Source: CANKHA01 sp963750965
GTDB taxonomy: Bacteria; Pseudomonadota; Alphaproteobacteria; Rhizobiales; Xanthobacteraceae
Length of the DNA: 64,000 bases
Assembly: GCA_963750965.1 (NCBI GenBank)
Contig: CAVVSK010000024.1
Span: 1 to 64,000, forward strand
Reading direction: 5' to 3'
This document shows positions 7,224 to 15,629 of the stretch, in pieces. Each line of letters starts with the position of its first letter. The first letter of the stretch is position 1. The notes beneath the pieces were generated by a model. It was not told the DNA's origin. It made no database searches and was given only the letters and a program-made list of their open reading frames with translations. The translations under genes were made by a program, and so were the position numbers.

Positions 7224-9266
7224 ATGACGAGCGGTCAGGAAGTCAGGGAATCGAGCGAGGGCTTCGACTTGAACTTCCAGAATGCCGACATCAATGCCGT
7301 CAGCAAGGCACTGCTCGGGGATCTGCTTGGCGTCACCTATAGCGTCGATCCGCGCGTGCAGGGCATGATCACCCTGTCTTCGGCACGCCCAGTTTCGAAA
7401 ACCGACCTGATGCCCTTGTTTGAAAGTGCGGTAAAGATCGTTGGCGGGCATCTGGTCAAGGAGGGTGGAATCTACAAGGTCGTCCCGGCGGGCGAAGCCC
7501 TCGGCAACGGCGTGGTAGAGCGGCGGACAAACGCGAGCGCCGAGCCAGGTTACGGAATAACCGTGATGCCGCTGCGCTATGTTACGGCACAGGTTGTGCT
7601 GAAGGCGCTCGATAGTTTCGCGGTCAAGCCCGGCATGGCACGCGTCGATAGCGCGCGCAATTTGTTGCTGGTGCAAGGGCCGAGCACCGAACGCATCAGC
7701 GCTATCGAAGCCGCGCTATCGCTCGATGTGGACTGGATGAAGAACCAGTCAGTTGGGATCTTCCCGGTACGCAACGCCAGTCCGGATACCATCATCGCCG
7801 AGCTGCAGAATGTGTTCGATAGCGGTCGGGAAGGCGCGGCGGCCAATCTGGTGCGCTTCCAGCCGATGAACCGGCTTAATGCGGTGCTGGCAATCGCGCA
7901 CACGCCAAAAAAGATCGACGAGGTGGCGACCTGGGTCCGCCGGCTTGACAAGTCGGATGTCGACAATACGACCGTTCGGATTTACCGGCTACGCTTCGGT
8001 AATGCCAAGATAATGGCCGGCATCCTGCGTGAGGTCTTCACCGGGCAGGCCAGCACGGTATCCACCACGCCTGGGCAAGGCGATCTTTCGCAGCTCACGC
8101 CCGGGTCGACCTTGCAGCGCGCAACCAGTCCGGACGCCTCCTCTTCCGGCGGCAGAGGGGGCTCGATGTCCGGCAGCAGCACTATGCAGGGGCGTTCCCC
8201 TACCACGTCGCTCGGTACCCGCACCGATAGCTCGGTGGATCAGGATCAGTCGTCCAACAAGGTCTCGGCAGATATCGCAACCACACCCCTTGCCGGCGCG
8301 AGCGGCCCTGCCTTACTGCCGAATGTGCGGATCACCGCCGACACCGCAAACAATTCGCTGTTGATCTATGCCAACCGCGACCAATACAAGATCGTCGAAC
8401 GCGCGATTTTCGAGCTCGACCGCGCACCCATGCAGGTGGCCATCGATGCCACCGTGGCCGAAATCACCTTGAAGAATGAGCTGCAATACGGCGTGCAGTT
8501 CTACCTGCAATCGAGCTACAAGGGTAATCAGGGCTCGATCGGCTTCGGCGCCACCGACGTGCTCAAGCGCGTGATCCCCGGCGGCAACCTTGTGCTCGGC
8601 TCCGATCAGGATCCGCGGCTGGTGATCAATGCCTTGCGCCAAATCACCGACGTGAACGTGCTGTCGTCACCTGCGCTGGTGGTGCTGGACAACCAGCAGG
8701 CGCTCCTGCAGGTGGGCGACGAAGTTCCGATCGCTACCCGCTCGGCGGTCGACGTCAGCGTGCCGAACGCGCCGATCGTGAACAACATCGAGATGCGCAA
8801 CACCGGCGTGATCCTGAAGGTGACCCCGCGCGTCAACGCCAATGGCGTGGTCACGCTCGACGTCATTCAGGAGATCTCAAATGTCGTCAAAAGCGTCGCA
8901 CAGACCCTGACGCCGACGATCTCGCAGCGCAAAGTGCAAAGCTCGATCGCAGTGGCCAGTGGCCAGACGGTCTTGCTCGGCGGCCTGATCAGTAACCGCA
9001 GCGAGAAGAACAAATCGGGCCTTCCGATCCTGAGCGAACTGAAGTATATCGGTGATTTCTTTGGTCAGAATGCCGGCTCGTCAGAGCGGACCGAATTGAT
9101 CGTCTTCATCCGCCCGCAGATCATCCGGGACGGGGTCGACGCTCAGCTGGTAGCCGAGGAACTGCGCTCCAAGCTGTCGATCATCGGGCGAGCGGGCATA
9201 TCTCGCCTGCCCGCGGTGGCGGCTCCGCCGCCGCCGGTTGTGGTGCCGCCCATCCGCAGGCAATGA
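7224..9266 (+). CDS. gspD: Type II secretion outer-membrane secretin GspD (main body; N terminus frameshifted)
   Basis: The body of the outer-membrane secretin channel, 680 residues from the first in-frame ATG. The N0 domain starts at FDLNFQNADINAVSKALL. N1-N3 ring domains follow (VMPLRYVTAQVVLKAL; VGIFPVRNASPDTIIAEL; RIYRLRFGNAKIMAGIL). The N3 loop carries a long Gly/Ser/Thr-rich insert at about residues 276-345. The secretin barrel domain has VLSSPALVVLDNQ, VGDEVPI and VLLGGLISNR. A Pro/Val-rich tail ends the protein. The lipoprotein signal lies upstream in a different frame (see 6974-7223), so as written this product would lack export. It is followed closely by the peptidase gene. Confidence 0.93.
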   Translation: MTSGQEVRESSEGFDLNFQNADINAVSKALLGDLLGVTYSVDPRVQGMITLSSARPVSKTDLMPLFESAVKIVGGHLVKEGGIYKVVPAGEALGNGVVERRTNASAEPGYGITVMPLRYVTAQVVLKALDSFAVKPGMARVDSARNLLLVQGPSTERISAIEAALSLDVDWMKNQSVGIFPVRNASPDTIIAELQNVFDSGREGAAANLVRFQPMNRLNAVLAIAHTPKKIDEVATWVRRLDKSDVDNTTVRIYRLRFGNAKIMAGILREVFTGQASTVSTTPGQGDLSQLTPGSTLQRATSPDASSSGGRGGSMSGSSTMQGRSPTTSLGTRTDSSVDQDQSSNKVSADIATTPLAGASGPALLPNVRITADTANNSLLIYANRDQYKIVERAIFELDRAPMQVAIDATVAEITLKNELQYGVQFYLQSSYKGNQGSIGFGATDVLKRVIPGGNLVLGSDQDPRLVINALRQITDVNVLSSPALVVLDNQQALLQVGDEVPIATRSAVDVSVPNAPIVNNIEMRNTGVILKVTPRVNANGVVTLDVIQEISNVVKSVAQTLTPTISQRKVQSSIAVASGQTVLLGGLISNRSEKNKSGLPILSELKYIGDFFGQNAGSSERTELIVFIRPQIIRDGVDAQLVAEELRSKLSIIGRAGISRLPAVAAPPPPVVVPPIRRQ

Positions 9267-9308
9267 GCGGCGAACACAGTGCCGATCCCTGCATCGGCTA
9301 GGTCAACC

Positions 9309-9860
9309 ATGGCGGATTACTGGCAAAGCTTTGCGGCAGCTTTCGCCGCCGCAATCCTTTCCTTTGCCACGCTCCCGTTAACGCCCGCGGTTTTTTCCGC
9401 CCTGCTGGCGGGGCTGGCGATCTGGATCGCGTGCGTCGATCTTGAGCGGCTGATCATTCCCGATCTTGCCAGCATCGCCATCGCAGCCCTCGGGCTGGTG
9501 TTCATCGTGCTGGAAATGCCGGCAGGCGTGCTCGTCGAGGAATTCTTGGACGCGCTGATGCGCGCCATCGCGGCCGGCGGGCTGCTCTTTGTGTTGCGGT
9601 TCGCTTTTCAGCGGTTGGCAGGCAAGGAAGGCCTCGGTCTCGGCGACGTGAAGCTGATGGCTGCAGGCGCGATAATTCTAACCTGGGGCAGCCTGCCCTA
9701 TGCGCTGGTGCTCGCGGCAGTCGCAGCCATCCTGGTCGTGGTGCTCCGCGGCATCAGGCAAGGCGCCTGGCTCGACCGTGACACGGAAATTCCGTTCGGC
9801 GCCTTTCTGGCCCCGGCAATCTGGGCCGCATTCCTGCTCGAACAGCTCTATTTACTTTGA
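9309..9860 (+). CDS. Prepilin peptidase, catalytic domain only (A24 family, GspO/CpaA-type)
   Basis: An aspartic membrane protease of the type that cleaves pseudopilin leaders. The two catalytic aspartates are visible in CVDLERLIIPD and GLGLGDVKLMAA (GxGD motif). About five to six hydrophobic segments span the 183 residues. The zinc-binding N-methyltransferase domain of classical GspO/PilD is missing, so methylation of mature pseudopilins would need another enzyme or not occur. A longer GTG start at 9279 is possible. I prefer ATG 9309, which has AGG just upstream. It ends the T2SS operon and overlaps the next, convergent gene by nine bases. Confidence 0.9.
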   Translation: MADYWQSFAAAFAAAILSFATLPLTPAVFSALLAGLAIWIACVDLERLIIPDLASIAIAALGLVFIVLEMPAGVLVEEFLDALMRAIAAGGLLFVLRFAFQRLAGKEGLGLGDVKLMAAGAIILTWGSLPYALVLAAVAAILVVVLRGIRQGAWLDRDTEIPFGAFLAPAIWAAFLLEQLYLL

Positions 9861-10223
9861 GAGGGTGAAATTGGCTCGCCCTTCTGATGGGACCGGCCAG
9901 CCATGCCGCTCGTATTGGCGCTTGGCGAGCGGCACCGCGTAATAAGGCCCTTCCATATAGCCATAGATGCCGTAGCAACCGCGGCGCCATTCGCAAATGG
10001 CGGAATCGCAGCGCCAGATGCGGCTGCAGCCGTAGCGCGTCACGGGCGCCGGCATGACCGGCGAAGGCTGCTCGATAATAACGGTATTTGACACCGCAGG
10101 TGCGACAGCAACTCCGGGCGCGCCGGTGATCGGGATCGCCGGGGAATCCGCAGCATGCGAAAGGGCCGGCGCCGTTATCACGGCGAGAGCGAACAGCATA
10201 GCCTTCAGATACGTGCAACGCAT
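9852..10223 (-). CDS. Small exported cysteine-containing protein, function unknown
   Basis: A 123-residue protein with a clear Sec signal peptide (FALAVITAPALSHAADS). The mature part begins with an Ala/Pro/Val-rich stretch and then has a compact Cys/Trp/Tyr-rich segment (YGCSRIWRCDSAICEW followed by RRGCYGIYGYM), where four cysteines suggest disulfides in the periplasm. I do not recognise a named family. The gene converges on the prepilin peptidase gene and overlaps its end. Confidence 0.7.
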   Translation of the reverse strand: MRCTYLKAMLFALAVITAPALSHAADSPAIPITGAPGVAVAPAVSNTVIIEQPSPVMPAPVTRYGCSRIWRCDSAICEWRRGCYGIYGYMEGPYYAVPLAKRQYERHGWPVPSEGRANFTLSK

Positions 10224-10333
10224 CGGAATCCCTCAGCGGTCAGGTCAGACGGATGATTATGGTCCATGCGCCGGCCCGGCACAACCGACCGCTTGCCTCT
10301 GATCCCCACCCCCGCGACGAGTTTTTCGGCTTG

Positions 10334-11470
10334 CTATAGCCGCCCTTCCATCGCCCGGTTGAAAATCGTGCGCGCGCCGCGCTTGTCGAGCTTCACCGGA
10401 TTGCCGCCAGCGGTCGGGTCCTTCGGCGCCATCTCGACGATCTGGTCGGCCTTGGCGTCGTCGACATTCAGCCCGGTCAGCGTGTGCGGGACGCCGGTTT
10501 CCGCCCGCAATTCCAGCACGAAATCGAGGAAGGCGCGGAAGCGAGGCTTCAGCCCGATATAAGCGGCAAGCCGAACGATACGGTCCTCGATCGCCTTTTT
10601 ATTGAACACGAGAACATAGGGCATGAACACGCCGTTGGTAAGGCCATGATGCGTGTCATAGAGCGAGCCGACCGGATGCGAGAGCGAGTGAATGGCGCCG
10701 AGCGCCTTCTGGAACGAGGTCGCGCCCATCGCCGCGGCCGACATCATATGCGCGCGCGCTTCGAGATTTTTGCCGTCCTTCACCGCGGTGGCCAGATTTT
10801 CCTTCACCAGCCGCACGCCTTCGACCGCCACGCCGTCCGCCAGCGGGTGATAGAACGGCCCGCAATAGGCTTCGAGACAATGCGCGAAGGCATCCATGCC
10901 GGTGCCGGCGGTGATGATCGGCGGCATGCCGACGGTCAACTCCGGGTCGCAGATGGTGACTTTCGGCATCATCTGCGGATGAAAGATGATCTTCTTGGTG
11001 TGGGTCTTTTCATGCGTGACCACGCCGGCGCGGCCGACTTCCGAGCCGGTGCCAGCCGTGGTCGGCACTGCCACTACCGGCGCGATGGCGTCGGCATTGG
11101 CGCGTGTCCACCAGTCGCCGATATCCTCGAAATCCCAGATCGGCCGCGTCTGCCCGGCCATGAAGGCGATCAGCTTGCCTACATCCAAGGCCGAGCCGCC
11201 GCCGAAGGCCACCACGCCGTCATGCCCGCCCCGCTTATAGGCTTCAACGCCGGCGGCGACATTGGCTTCGACCGGATTGGATTTGATCTCGGAGAACATC
11301 GTCAGAGAACCCGCCGCCTTTTGCGTCATCGGCAGTTTCGCGAGATTGGGGTCGGTGACGAACAACGGATTGCTCATGCCGGCGACCTTCACCGCATCGG
11401 CCAATTCGCTGATGCGGCCGGCACCGAAGCGCACGGAGGTGGGGTAGTTCCAATTGGCGCGCAGGTCCAT
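10334..11470 (-). CDS. Iron-containing (group III) alcohol dehydrogenase in aminophosphonate operon
   Basis: A 378-residue NAD(P)-dependent alcohol dehydrogenase of the Fe-ADH family. Visible are the nucleotide-binding GGGSALDVGK (about residues 90-99) and PTTAGTGSEV, and metal ligands Asp193 and His197 in GMDAFAHCLEAY plus His261 and His275 in the HSLSHPVG...HHGL stretch, with the spacing known from lactaldehyde reductase. The ATG at 11470 overlaps the upstream dehydrogenase stop by one base (TGATG), so it is the last gene of the long minus-strand operon. The substrate is unknown. By context it could interconvert phosphonoacetaldehyde and 2-hydroxyethylphosphonate, as the group III enzyme PhpC does, but this is inference. 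Confidence 0.9.
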   Translation of the reverse strand: MDLRANWNYPTSVRFGAGRISELADAVKVAGMSNPLFVTDPNLAKLPMTQKAAGSLTMFSEIKSNPVEANVAAGVEAYKRGGHDGVVAFGGGSALDVGKLIAFMAGQTRPIWDFEDIGDWWTRANADAIAPVVAVPTTAGTGSEVGRAGVVTHEKTHTKKIIFHPQMMPKVTICDPELTVGMPPIITAGTGMDAFAHCLEAYCGPFYHPLADGVAVEGVRLVKENLATAVKDGKNLEARAHMMSAAAMGATSFQKALGAIHSLSHPVGSLYDTHHGLTNGVFMPYVLVFNKKAIEDRIVRLAAYIGLKPRFRAFLDFVLELRAETGVPHTLTGLNVDDAKADQIVEMAPKDPTAGGNPVKLDKRGARTIFNRAMEGRL

Positions 11471-12855
11471 CACACGGCTCGCAGGTGAAAGCTTTTTGGG
11501 CGGGTGAGCATCTCGTATCCGATCCTCGACAAGGCCGCGCCGCGACCGGTATCCTTGATGCCGGTCCAAGCCAGTGCGGGATCGAGATAGTCGCAGCGGT
11601 TCATATACACGGTGCCGGTCTCGACTTTGCTGCCGATCCGCTCGGCAGCGTCCATGTCCTTGGTCCAGATCGACGCGGTAAGACCGTAGCGCGAGTCATT
11701 CATCAGCCGGATGGCTTCCTCGTCGTCGCGAACTTTCATGATGCCGACCACCGGACCGAAGGTTTCTTCCATCATGACCTTCATGCCGTGGTCGACATCG
11801 ACCAGCACCTGCGGCGCGACGTAGGTCGAACCGGCGCTATCTTTCGTAAAGGTCCTCGTATCGATCAGCGCGCGGGCGCCCTTATGCACCGCCTCGGCGA
11901 TATGATCCCGCACGGTCGCGGCAAGACGCTGCTGTGCCATCGGTCCGAGCGTGGTGTTGGGATCGAGCGGATCGTCCAGCACGTATTGTTTCGCAAGTTC
12001 GACGAAGCCGGCAACGAATTTGTCGTAGACATCGGCGTGTACATAAATGCGTTCGATGCCGCAGCAGCATTGCCCGGAATTGAAATAGCTGCCGTCAACC
12101 AAATTCTCGACCGCATGGGTGAGATCGACATCGCTGCGGACATAGGCAGGGTCTTTGCCGCCAAGTTCCAACCCAACGCCCGCAAAGGTCCCGGCCGCCG
12201 CCTGCTCGATGGCGCGGCCAGAAGCCACCGAACCTGTGAAGCAGACTTGGTCGATCCGACCGGAGCCGATCAGCTTCGACGTGTCTTCATGCGAAAGGAC
12301 GAGATTTTGAAACAATCCCTTCGGCAGACCGGCACGGTCCATGGCAGCCTGAAAGCGGTCCCCGACCAGCATCGTCTGGGTCGCATGCTTCAGCAGCACA
12401 GCGTTGCCTGCCATCAGCGCCGGTATGATCGAGTTCACCGCGGTGAGATACGGATAATTCCACGGTGCAATGGTGAGCACCAAGCCGAGCGGCTCGCGGC
12501 GGACATAGCGGCGAAATCCCTGCTTGGCCGCAGGCTCAAGCGGCGCTAAGGCGCTTTCGGCGATGCTCACCATATAACGGGAGCGTTCCTCGAAGCCGCC
12601 CATTTCGCCGCCGCCGTACCTCACCGGCCGACCCATCTGCCAGGCGAGCTCCGGCGCGATTTCGGCTTTCATCGTGAGCATGGCGTCGACGAAGGCCAGG
12701 CAGAGCTTGCCGCGTTCGGCCAGCGGCACTTGCACCCAGGCTGCTTGCGCCTTGCGGGCGGCGGCAACGGCACCGGCGATCTCCTCGGCCGAAGCCGCGC
12801 GCCTGCGGACAACCTCACGGCCGTCAACCGGGGAAACGCAAACGATCTCGGTCAT
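11470..12855 (-). CDS. NAD-dependent aldehyde dehydrogenase in aminophosphonate operon
   Basis: A 461-residue aldehyde dehydrogenase of the ALDH superfamily. It carries the cofactor-site APWNYPY segment, the general-base LELGGKDP, the catalytic cysteine in NSGQCCCG and the EETFGPVV signature. It is distinct from PhnY, which is encoded 8 kb upstream in the same operon. It lies 21 bases after the glutamine-synthetase-like gene and overlaps the iron alcohol dehydrogenase by one base. The trio ligase-ALDH-ADH suggests oxidation of an amine-derived or alcohol-derived aldehyde. The exact substrate cannot be read from sequence. Confidence 0.9.
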   Translation of the reverse strand: MTEIVCVSPVDGREVVRRRAASAEEIAGAVAAARKAQAAWVQVPLAERGKLCLAFVDAMLTMKAEIAPELAWQMGRPVRYGGGEMGGFEERSRYMVSIAESALAPLEPAAKQGFRRYVRREPLGLVLTIAPWNYPYLTAVNSIIPALMAGNAVLLKHATQTMLVGDRFQAAMDRAGLPKGLFQNLVLSHEDTSKLIGSGRIDQVCFTGSVASGRAIEQAAAGTFAGVGLELGGKDPAYVRSDVDLTHAVENLVDGSYFNSGQCCCGIERIYVHADVYDKFVAGFVELAKQYVLDDPLDPNTTLGPMAQQRLAATVRDHIAEAVHKGARALIDTRTFTKDSAGSTYVAPQVLVDVDHGMKVMMEETFGPVVGIMKVRDDEEAIRLMNDSRYGLTASIWTKDMDAAERIGSKVETGTVYMNRCDYLDPALAWTGIKDTGRGAALSRIGYEMLTRPKSFHLRAV

Positions 12856-12876
12856 TCTTCTTGTTCTCGGTGACGC

Positions 12877-14244
12877 TTAGTAGCGCTCGAAGCCACGGAT
12901 CAGCTCCCAGTCGGTGATGCGGCGGTCGTATTCGAACTGCTCCCATTCCGCGGTGCGGACATAATGATCGACCACCGCGTCGCCGAGAGCGGCGCGCAAC
13001 ATTTTGGATCGCCCGAAGGCTCCGGCTGCTTCCCGCAGCGTCTTCGGTACCTCGGGGAGTTTCGCGCCGTGATAGGCATCGCCGGAATAAGCCGGCGGCA
13101 GCTTCAGTTTTTCCTCGATCCCGGCGAGCCCGGCGGCCAGTAGTGCGCTGAAGGCGAGATAGGGATTGAGATCCGCGCCGCCAATGCGGCACTCGATGCG
13201 GATCGCCTTGGTTTCCTCACCGCATAGCCGGAAGCCCGCGGTGCGGTTGTCGCGGCTCCAGATCGCCTTGGTCGGCGCGAAGGTGCCGACCTGGAAGCGC
13301 TTGTAGGAATTGATATAGGGCGCGAGAAAGTAGGTGATGTCGCGCGCGTATTTGAGCTGGCCGGCCACGAAGCTCCTCATCAGCGGCGACATGCCGTATT
13401 CACCCTTGCGGTCATAGAACAGCGGAGTCTTGCCGGCAGCGTCCCAGAGCGATGCATGGATGTGCGAGCTCGAGCCGGCGAGGCCATAGTTCCACTTCGC
13501 CATGAAGGTGACCGACTTGCCTTGTGCCCAGGCGATTTCCTTCACCCCATTTTTCAAGATGACGTGGCGATCGGCCATCTCCAGCGCGTCGGCATAGCGG
13601 ACGTTGATCTCTTCCTGGCCGGGGCCCCACTCGCCCTTGGAATTCTCCACCGGAATGCCGGCGCCCTGCAGGCCGTTGCGGATGGCGCGCATCACGCCCT
13701 CCTCCTTGGTAGTCTGCAGCACGTGGTAGTCTTCGATGTAAGCTCCGGCGGTCTTCAGGCCGGCATAACGTTTACCCGCCGCGCTCTCATAGGACTCGTC
13801 GAACAGGTAGAATTCCAGCTCGGAAGCCAGGAACGCCTGCATCTTTTTCTTCTGCAGCCGGGCGATCTGCTTCTTCAGCATCGCGCGCGGCGAATGCGGC
13901 ACGTCGTGATGATGGTGGTCGAGCACATCCGCCAGTACCAGTGCGGTGCCCGTAAGCCAGGGAATTCGCCGCAGCGTCTCCATGTCGGGCTTCATAACAA
14001 AATCGCCGTAGCCCTTTTCCCAGCTCGCCGCCGCATAACCAGGCACCGGTTCCATGTCGATATCGTTAGCGAGCAGATAATTGCAGGCATGGGTTTCCTC
14101 ATGCGCGCCGTCGATAAAATACTCCCCTTGAAAACGCTTGCCGATCAGCCGGCCCTGCATGTCGGCCATTGCAACGATAACGGTGTCGATGGCGCCGGAC
14201 CTGACGGCCTTTTTCAATTCATCGAAGGAAAGATTGCCAGCCAT
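12877..14244 (-). CDS. Glutamine-synthetase-like gamma-glutamyl-amine ligase
   Basis: A 455-residue member of the glutamine synthetase superfamily, shorter than or divergent from housekeeping GlnA and closer in pattern to PuuA/GlnA-like amine glutamylases. Visible features are VAMADMQGRLIGKRF near the N terminus, ELEFYLFDE (metal site), the ATP-site region GSSSHIHASLW, YINSYKRF, and GGADLNPYLAFSALLAAGLAGI near the C terminus. The Tyr adenylylation site of GlnA is not evident. I chose the ATG at 14244, which has a GGGGCAGGG purine-rich site, over an upstream in-frame start. It is cotranscribed with AEP uptake and breakdown genes, so an amine such as AEP or a derivative is a plausible acceptor (inference). 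Confidence 0.82.
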   Translation of the reverse strand: MAGNLSFDELKKAVRSGAIDTVIVAMADMQGRLIGKRFQGEYFIDGAHEETHACNYLLANDIDMEPVPGYAAASWEKGYGDFVMKPDMETLRRIPWLTGTALVLADVLDHHHHDVPHSPRAMLKKQIARLQKKKMQAFLASELEFYLFDESYESAAGKRYAGLKTAGAYIEDYHVLQTTKEEGVMRAIRNGLQGAGIPVENSKGEWGPGQEEINVRYADALEMADRHVILKNGVKEIAWAQGKSVTFMAKWNYGLAGSSSHIHASLWDAAGKTPLFYDRKGEYGMSPLMRSFVAGQLKYARDITYFLAPYINSYKRFQVGTFAPTKAIWSRDNRTAGFRLCGEETKAIRIECRIGGADLNPYLAFSALLAAGLAGIEEKLKLPPAYSGDAYHGAKLPEVPKTLREAAGAFGRSKMLRAALGDAVVDHYVRTAEWEQFEYDRRITDWELIRGFERY

Positions 14245-14258
14245 GATCCCCTGCCCCT

Positions 14259-15629
14259 TCAAATCACCGCAAGACATTCATCGATAATATCGAGCGCGCG
14301 ATCCATCTGCGCCTGCGTCACAGTTAACGGCGGCGTCAGTGTCAGCACATTCCCGAACGTGGTCTTGAACGACAGACCCTTCTCCATTGCGAGATACATT
14401 ACCTTCTCGGCTTCGGCATTTGCCGGCGTCTTGGCGGCACGGTCGCTGACCAGCTCGATGCCAAGAAGGAGGCCGACGCCGCGCACGTCGCCCACAATCG
14501 CGCGCTTGGCCATGATGTCGTGAAGCCGCGCCAGTGCAACAACGCCGACGTTGGCGGCATTGGCCAGCAAGCCTTCATCCTCGATGATCTGGATGGTGGT
14601 CAGGGCCGCCCGCGCGGTCACCGGGTTCTTCTCATGGGTGTAATGGCCGAAGGCATAATCGGCCCCGACGTCGAGCTCGGGCCGCGCGATCACCGCGGCG
14701 ATCGGCAGGATGCCGCCGCCCAAAGCCTTGCCGAGCACCAGCATGTCCGGGACGACGCCGTCGTGCTCACAGGCGAACATCTTTCCGGTCTTGCCGAGCC
14801 CGGTCGGGATTTCGTCGAACACCAGCAAGGTGCCGTGCCGGTCGCAAATCTTACGCACTTCCTTCCAGAAACCAGGCGCTGGAATGTAAGGCACCGCCCG
14901 CACCGGCTCGGCGACCAGGACGGCAACATCGCCTTCGCGGCCGAGCACATAATCGATCATGCGCGCGCAGGCAGCGGAGGATTCCTCCGCGCTCGACGTG
15001 CCGTAAGGGCAGCGGTAGCTGGAAAACGGCGCGACATGTTCGGCGCCCGGCATCAGCGGACCGACGGGACCGGAGCGGAACAGCGCCTCGCCGCCGACGG
15101 CTGCCGAGCCAAAGCCCGCGCCATGGAAGGCATCCCAAAATGACAGGGTTTTGTAGCGGCCGGTGGCGGCGCGCGCGATCTTAATGGCAACTTCGATGGC
15201 ATCGGACCCGCCGGTGGTGAACAGCACCTTGCCCAGATTTCCCGGTGCGATGGCGGCAAGTTTCTCCGCCAGCGCCACAGCGGGCTCGGACGTGTAGCGG
15301 CGCGGGGTGAAAGGCAGCGCCTCCATCTGCTCGGCGATGGCGCGTTTGAGCCGAGGATGGCCATAGCCTACGTGATGCACATTGTTGCCGTGGAAATCCA
15401 TCATCCGGCGGCCGGCGGTATCTTGAATAAAGATGCCCTCCGCTTTCACGATGGCATTGAGGCAAGGCGTCGAAACCGATTGGCGCAGGAAATAGCGCTC
15501 GTCCTGCGCCAGCAGTGCGCGCCCGGCTGCATCAAGATTGCGCGCGGCCCAGGCGCGCCGCTCTTGCGACAGATTTGTGTCGCTTTCCGAAGGCGCAGGT
15601 GTACCTGCATTGGTCACGGGTGAGCGCAT
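14259..15629 (-). CDS. Class III aminotransferase-fold enzyme, candidate (R)-1-hydroxy-2-aminoethylphosphonate ammonia-lyase
   Basis: A 456-residue PLP fold-type I class III enzyme. The PLP lysine is K301 in VLGKALGGG and the cofactor Asp is D272 in FDEIPTGLGKTGKMF. Typical class III transaminases have DEVQTGFGRTG at that place, and GHYTHEKNPVTARAAL also departs from the usual THGSTFGGNP pattern. Such changes, together with the phosphonate context, suggest PbfA, which eliminates ammonia from (R)-1-hydroxy-AEP to give phosphonoacetaldehyde. An ordinary amine transaminase is the alternative. The ATG at 15629 overlaps the permease stop (TGATG), so I prefer it to a TTG 15 bases earlier. Confidence 0.78.
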   Translation of the reverse strand: MRSPVTNAGTPAPSESDTNLSQERRAWAARNLDAAGRALLAQDERYFLRQSVSTPCLNAIVKAEGIFIQDTAGRRMMDFHGNNVHHVGYGHPRLKRAIAEQMEALPFTPRRYTSEPAVALAEKLAAIAPGNLGKVLFTTGGSDAIEVAIKIARAATGRYKTLSFWDAFHGAGFGSAAVGGEALFRSGPVGPLMPGAEHVAPFSSYRCPYGTSSAEESSAACARMIDYVLGREGDVAVLVAEPVRAVPYIPAPGFWKEVRKICDRHGTLLVFDEIPTGLGKTGKMFACEHDGVVPDMLVLGKALGGGILPIAAVIARPELDVGADYAFGHYTHEKNPVTARAALTTIQIIEDEGLLANAANVGVVALARLHDIMAKRAIVGDVRGVGLLLGIELVSDRAAKTPANAEAEKVMYLAMEKGLSFKTTFGNVLTLTPPLTVTQAQMDRALDIIDECLAVI

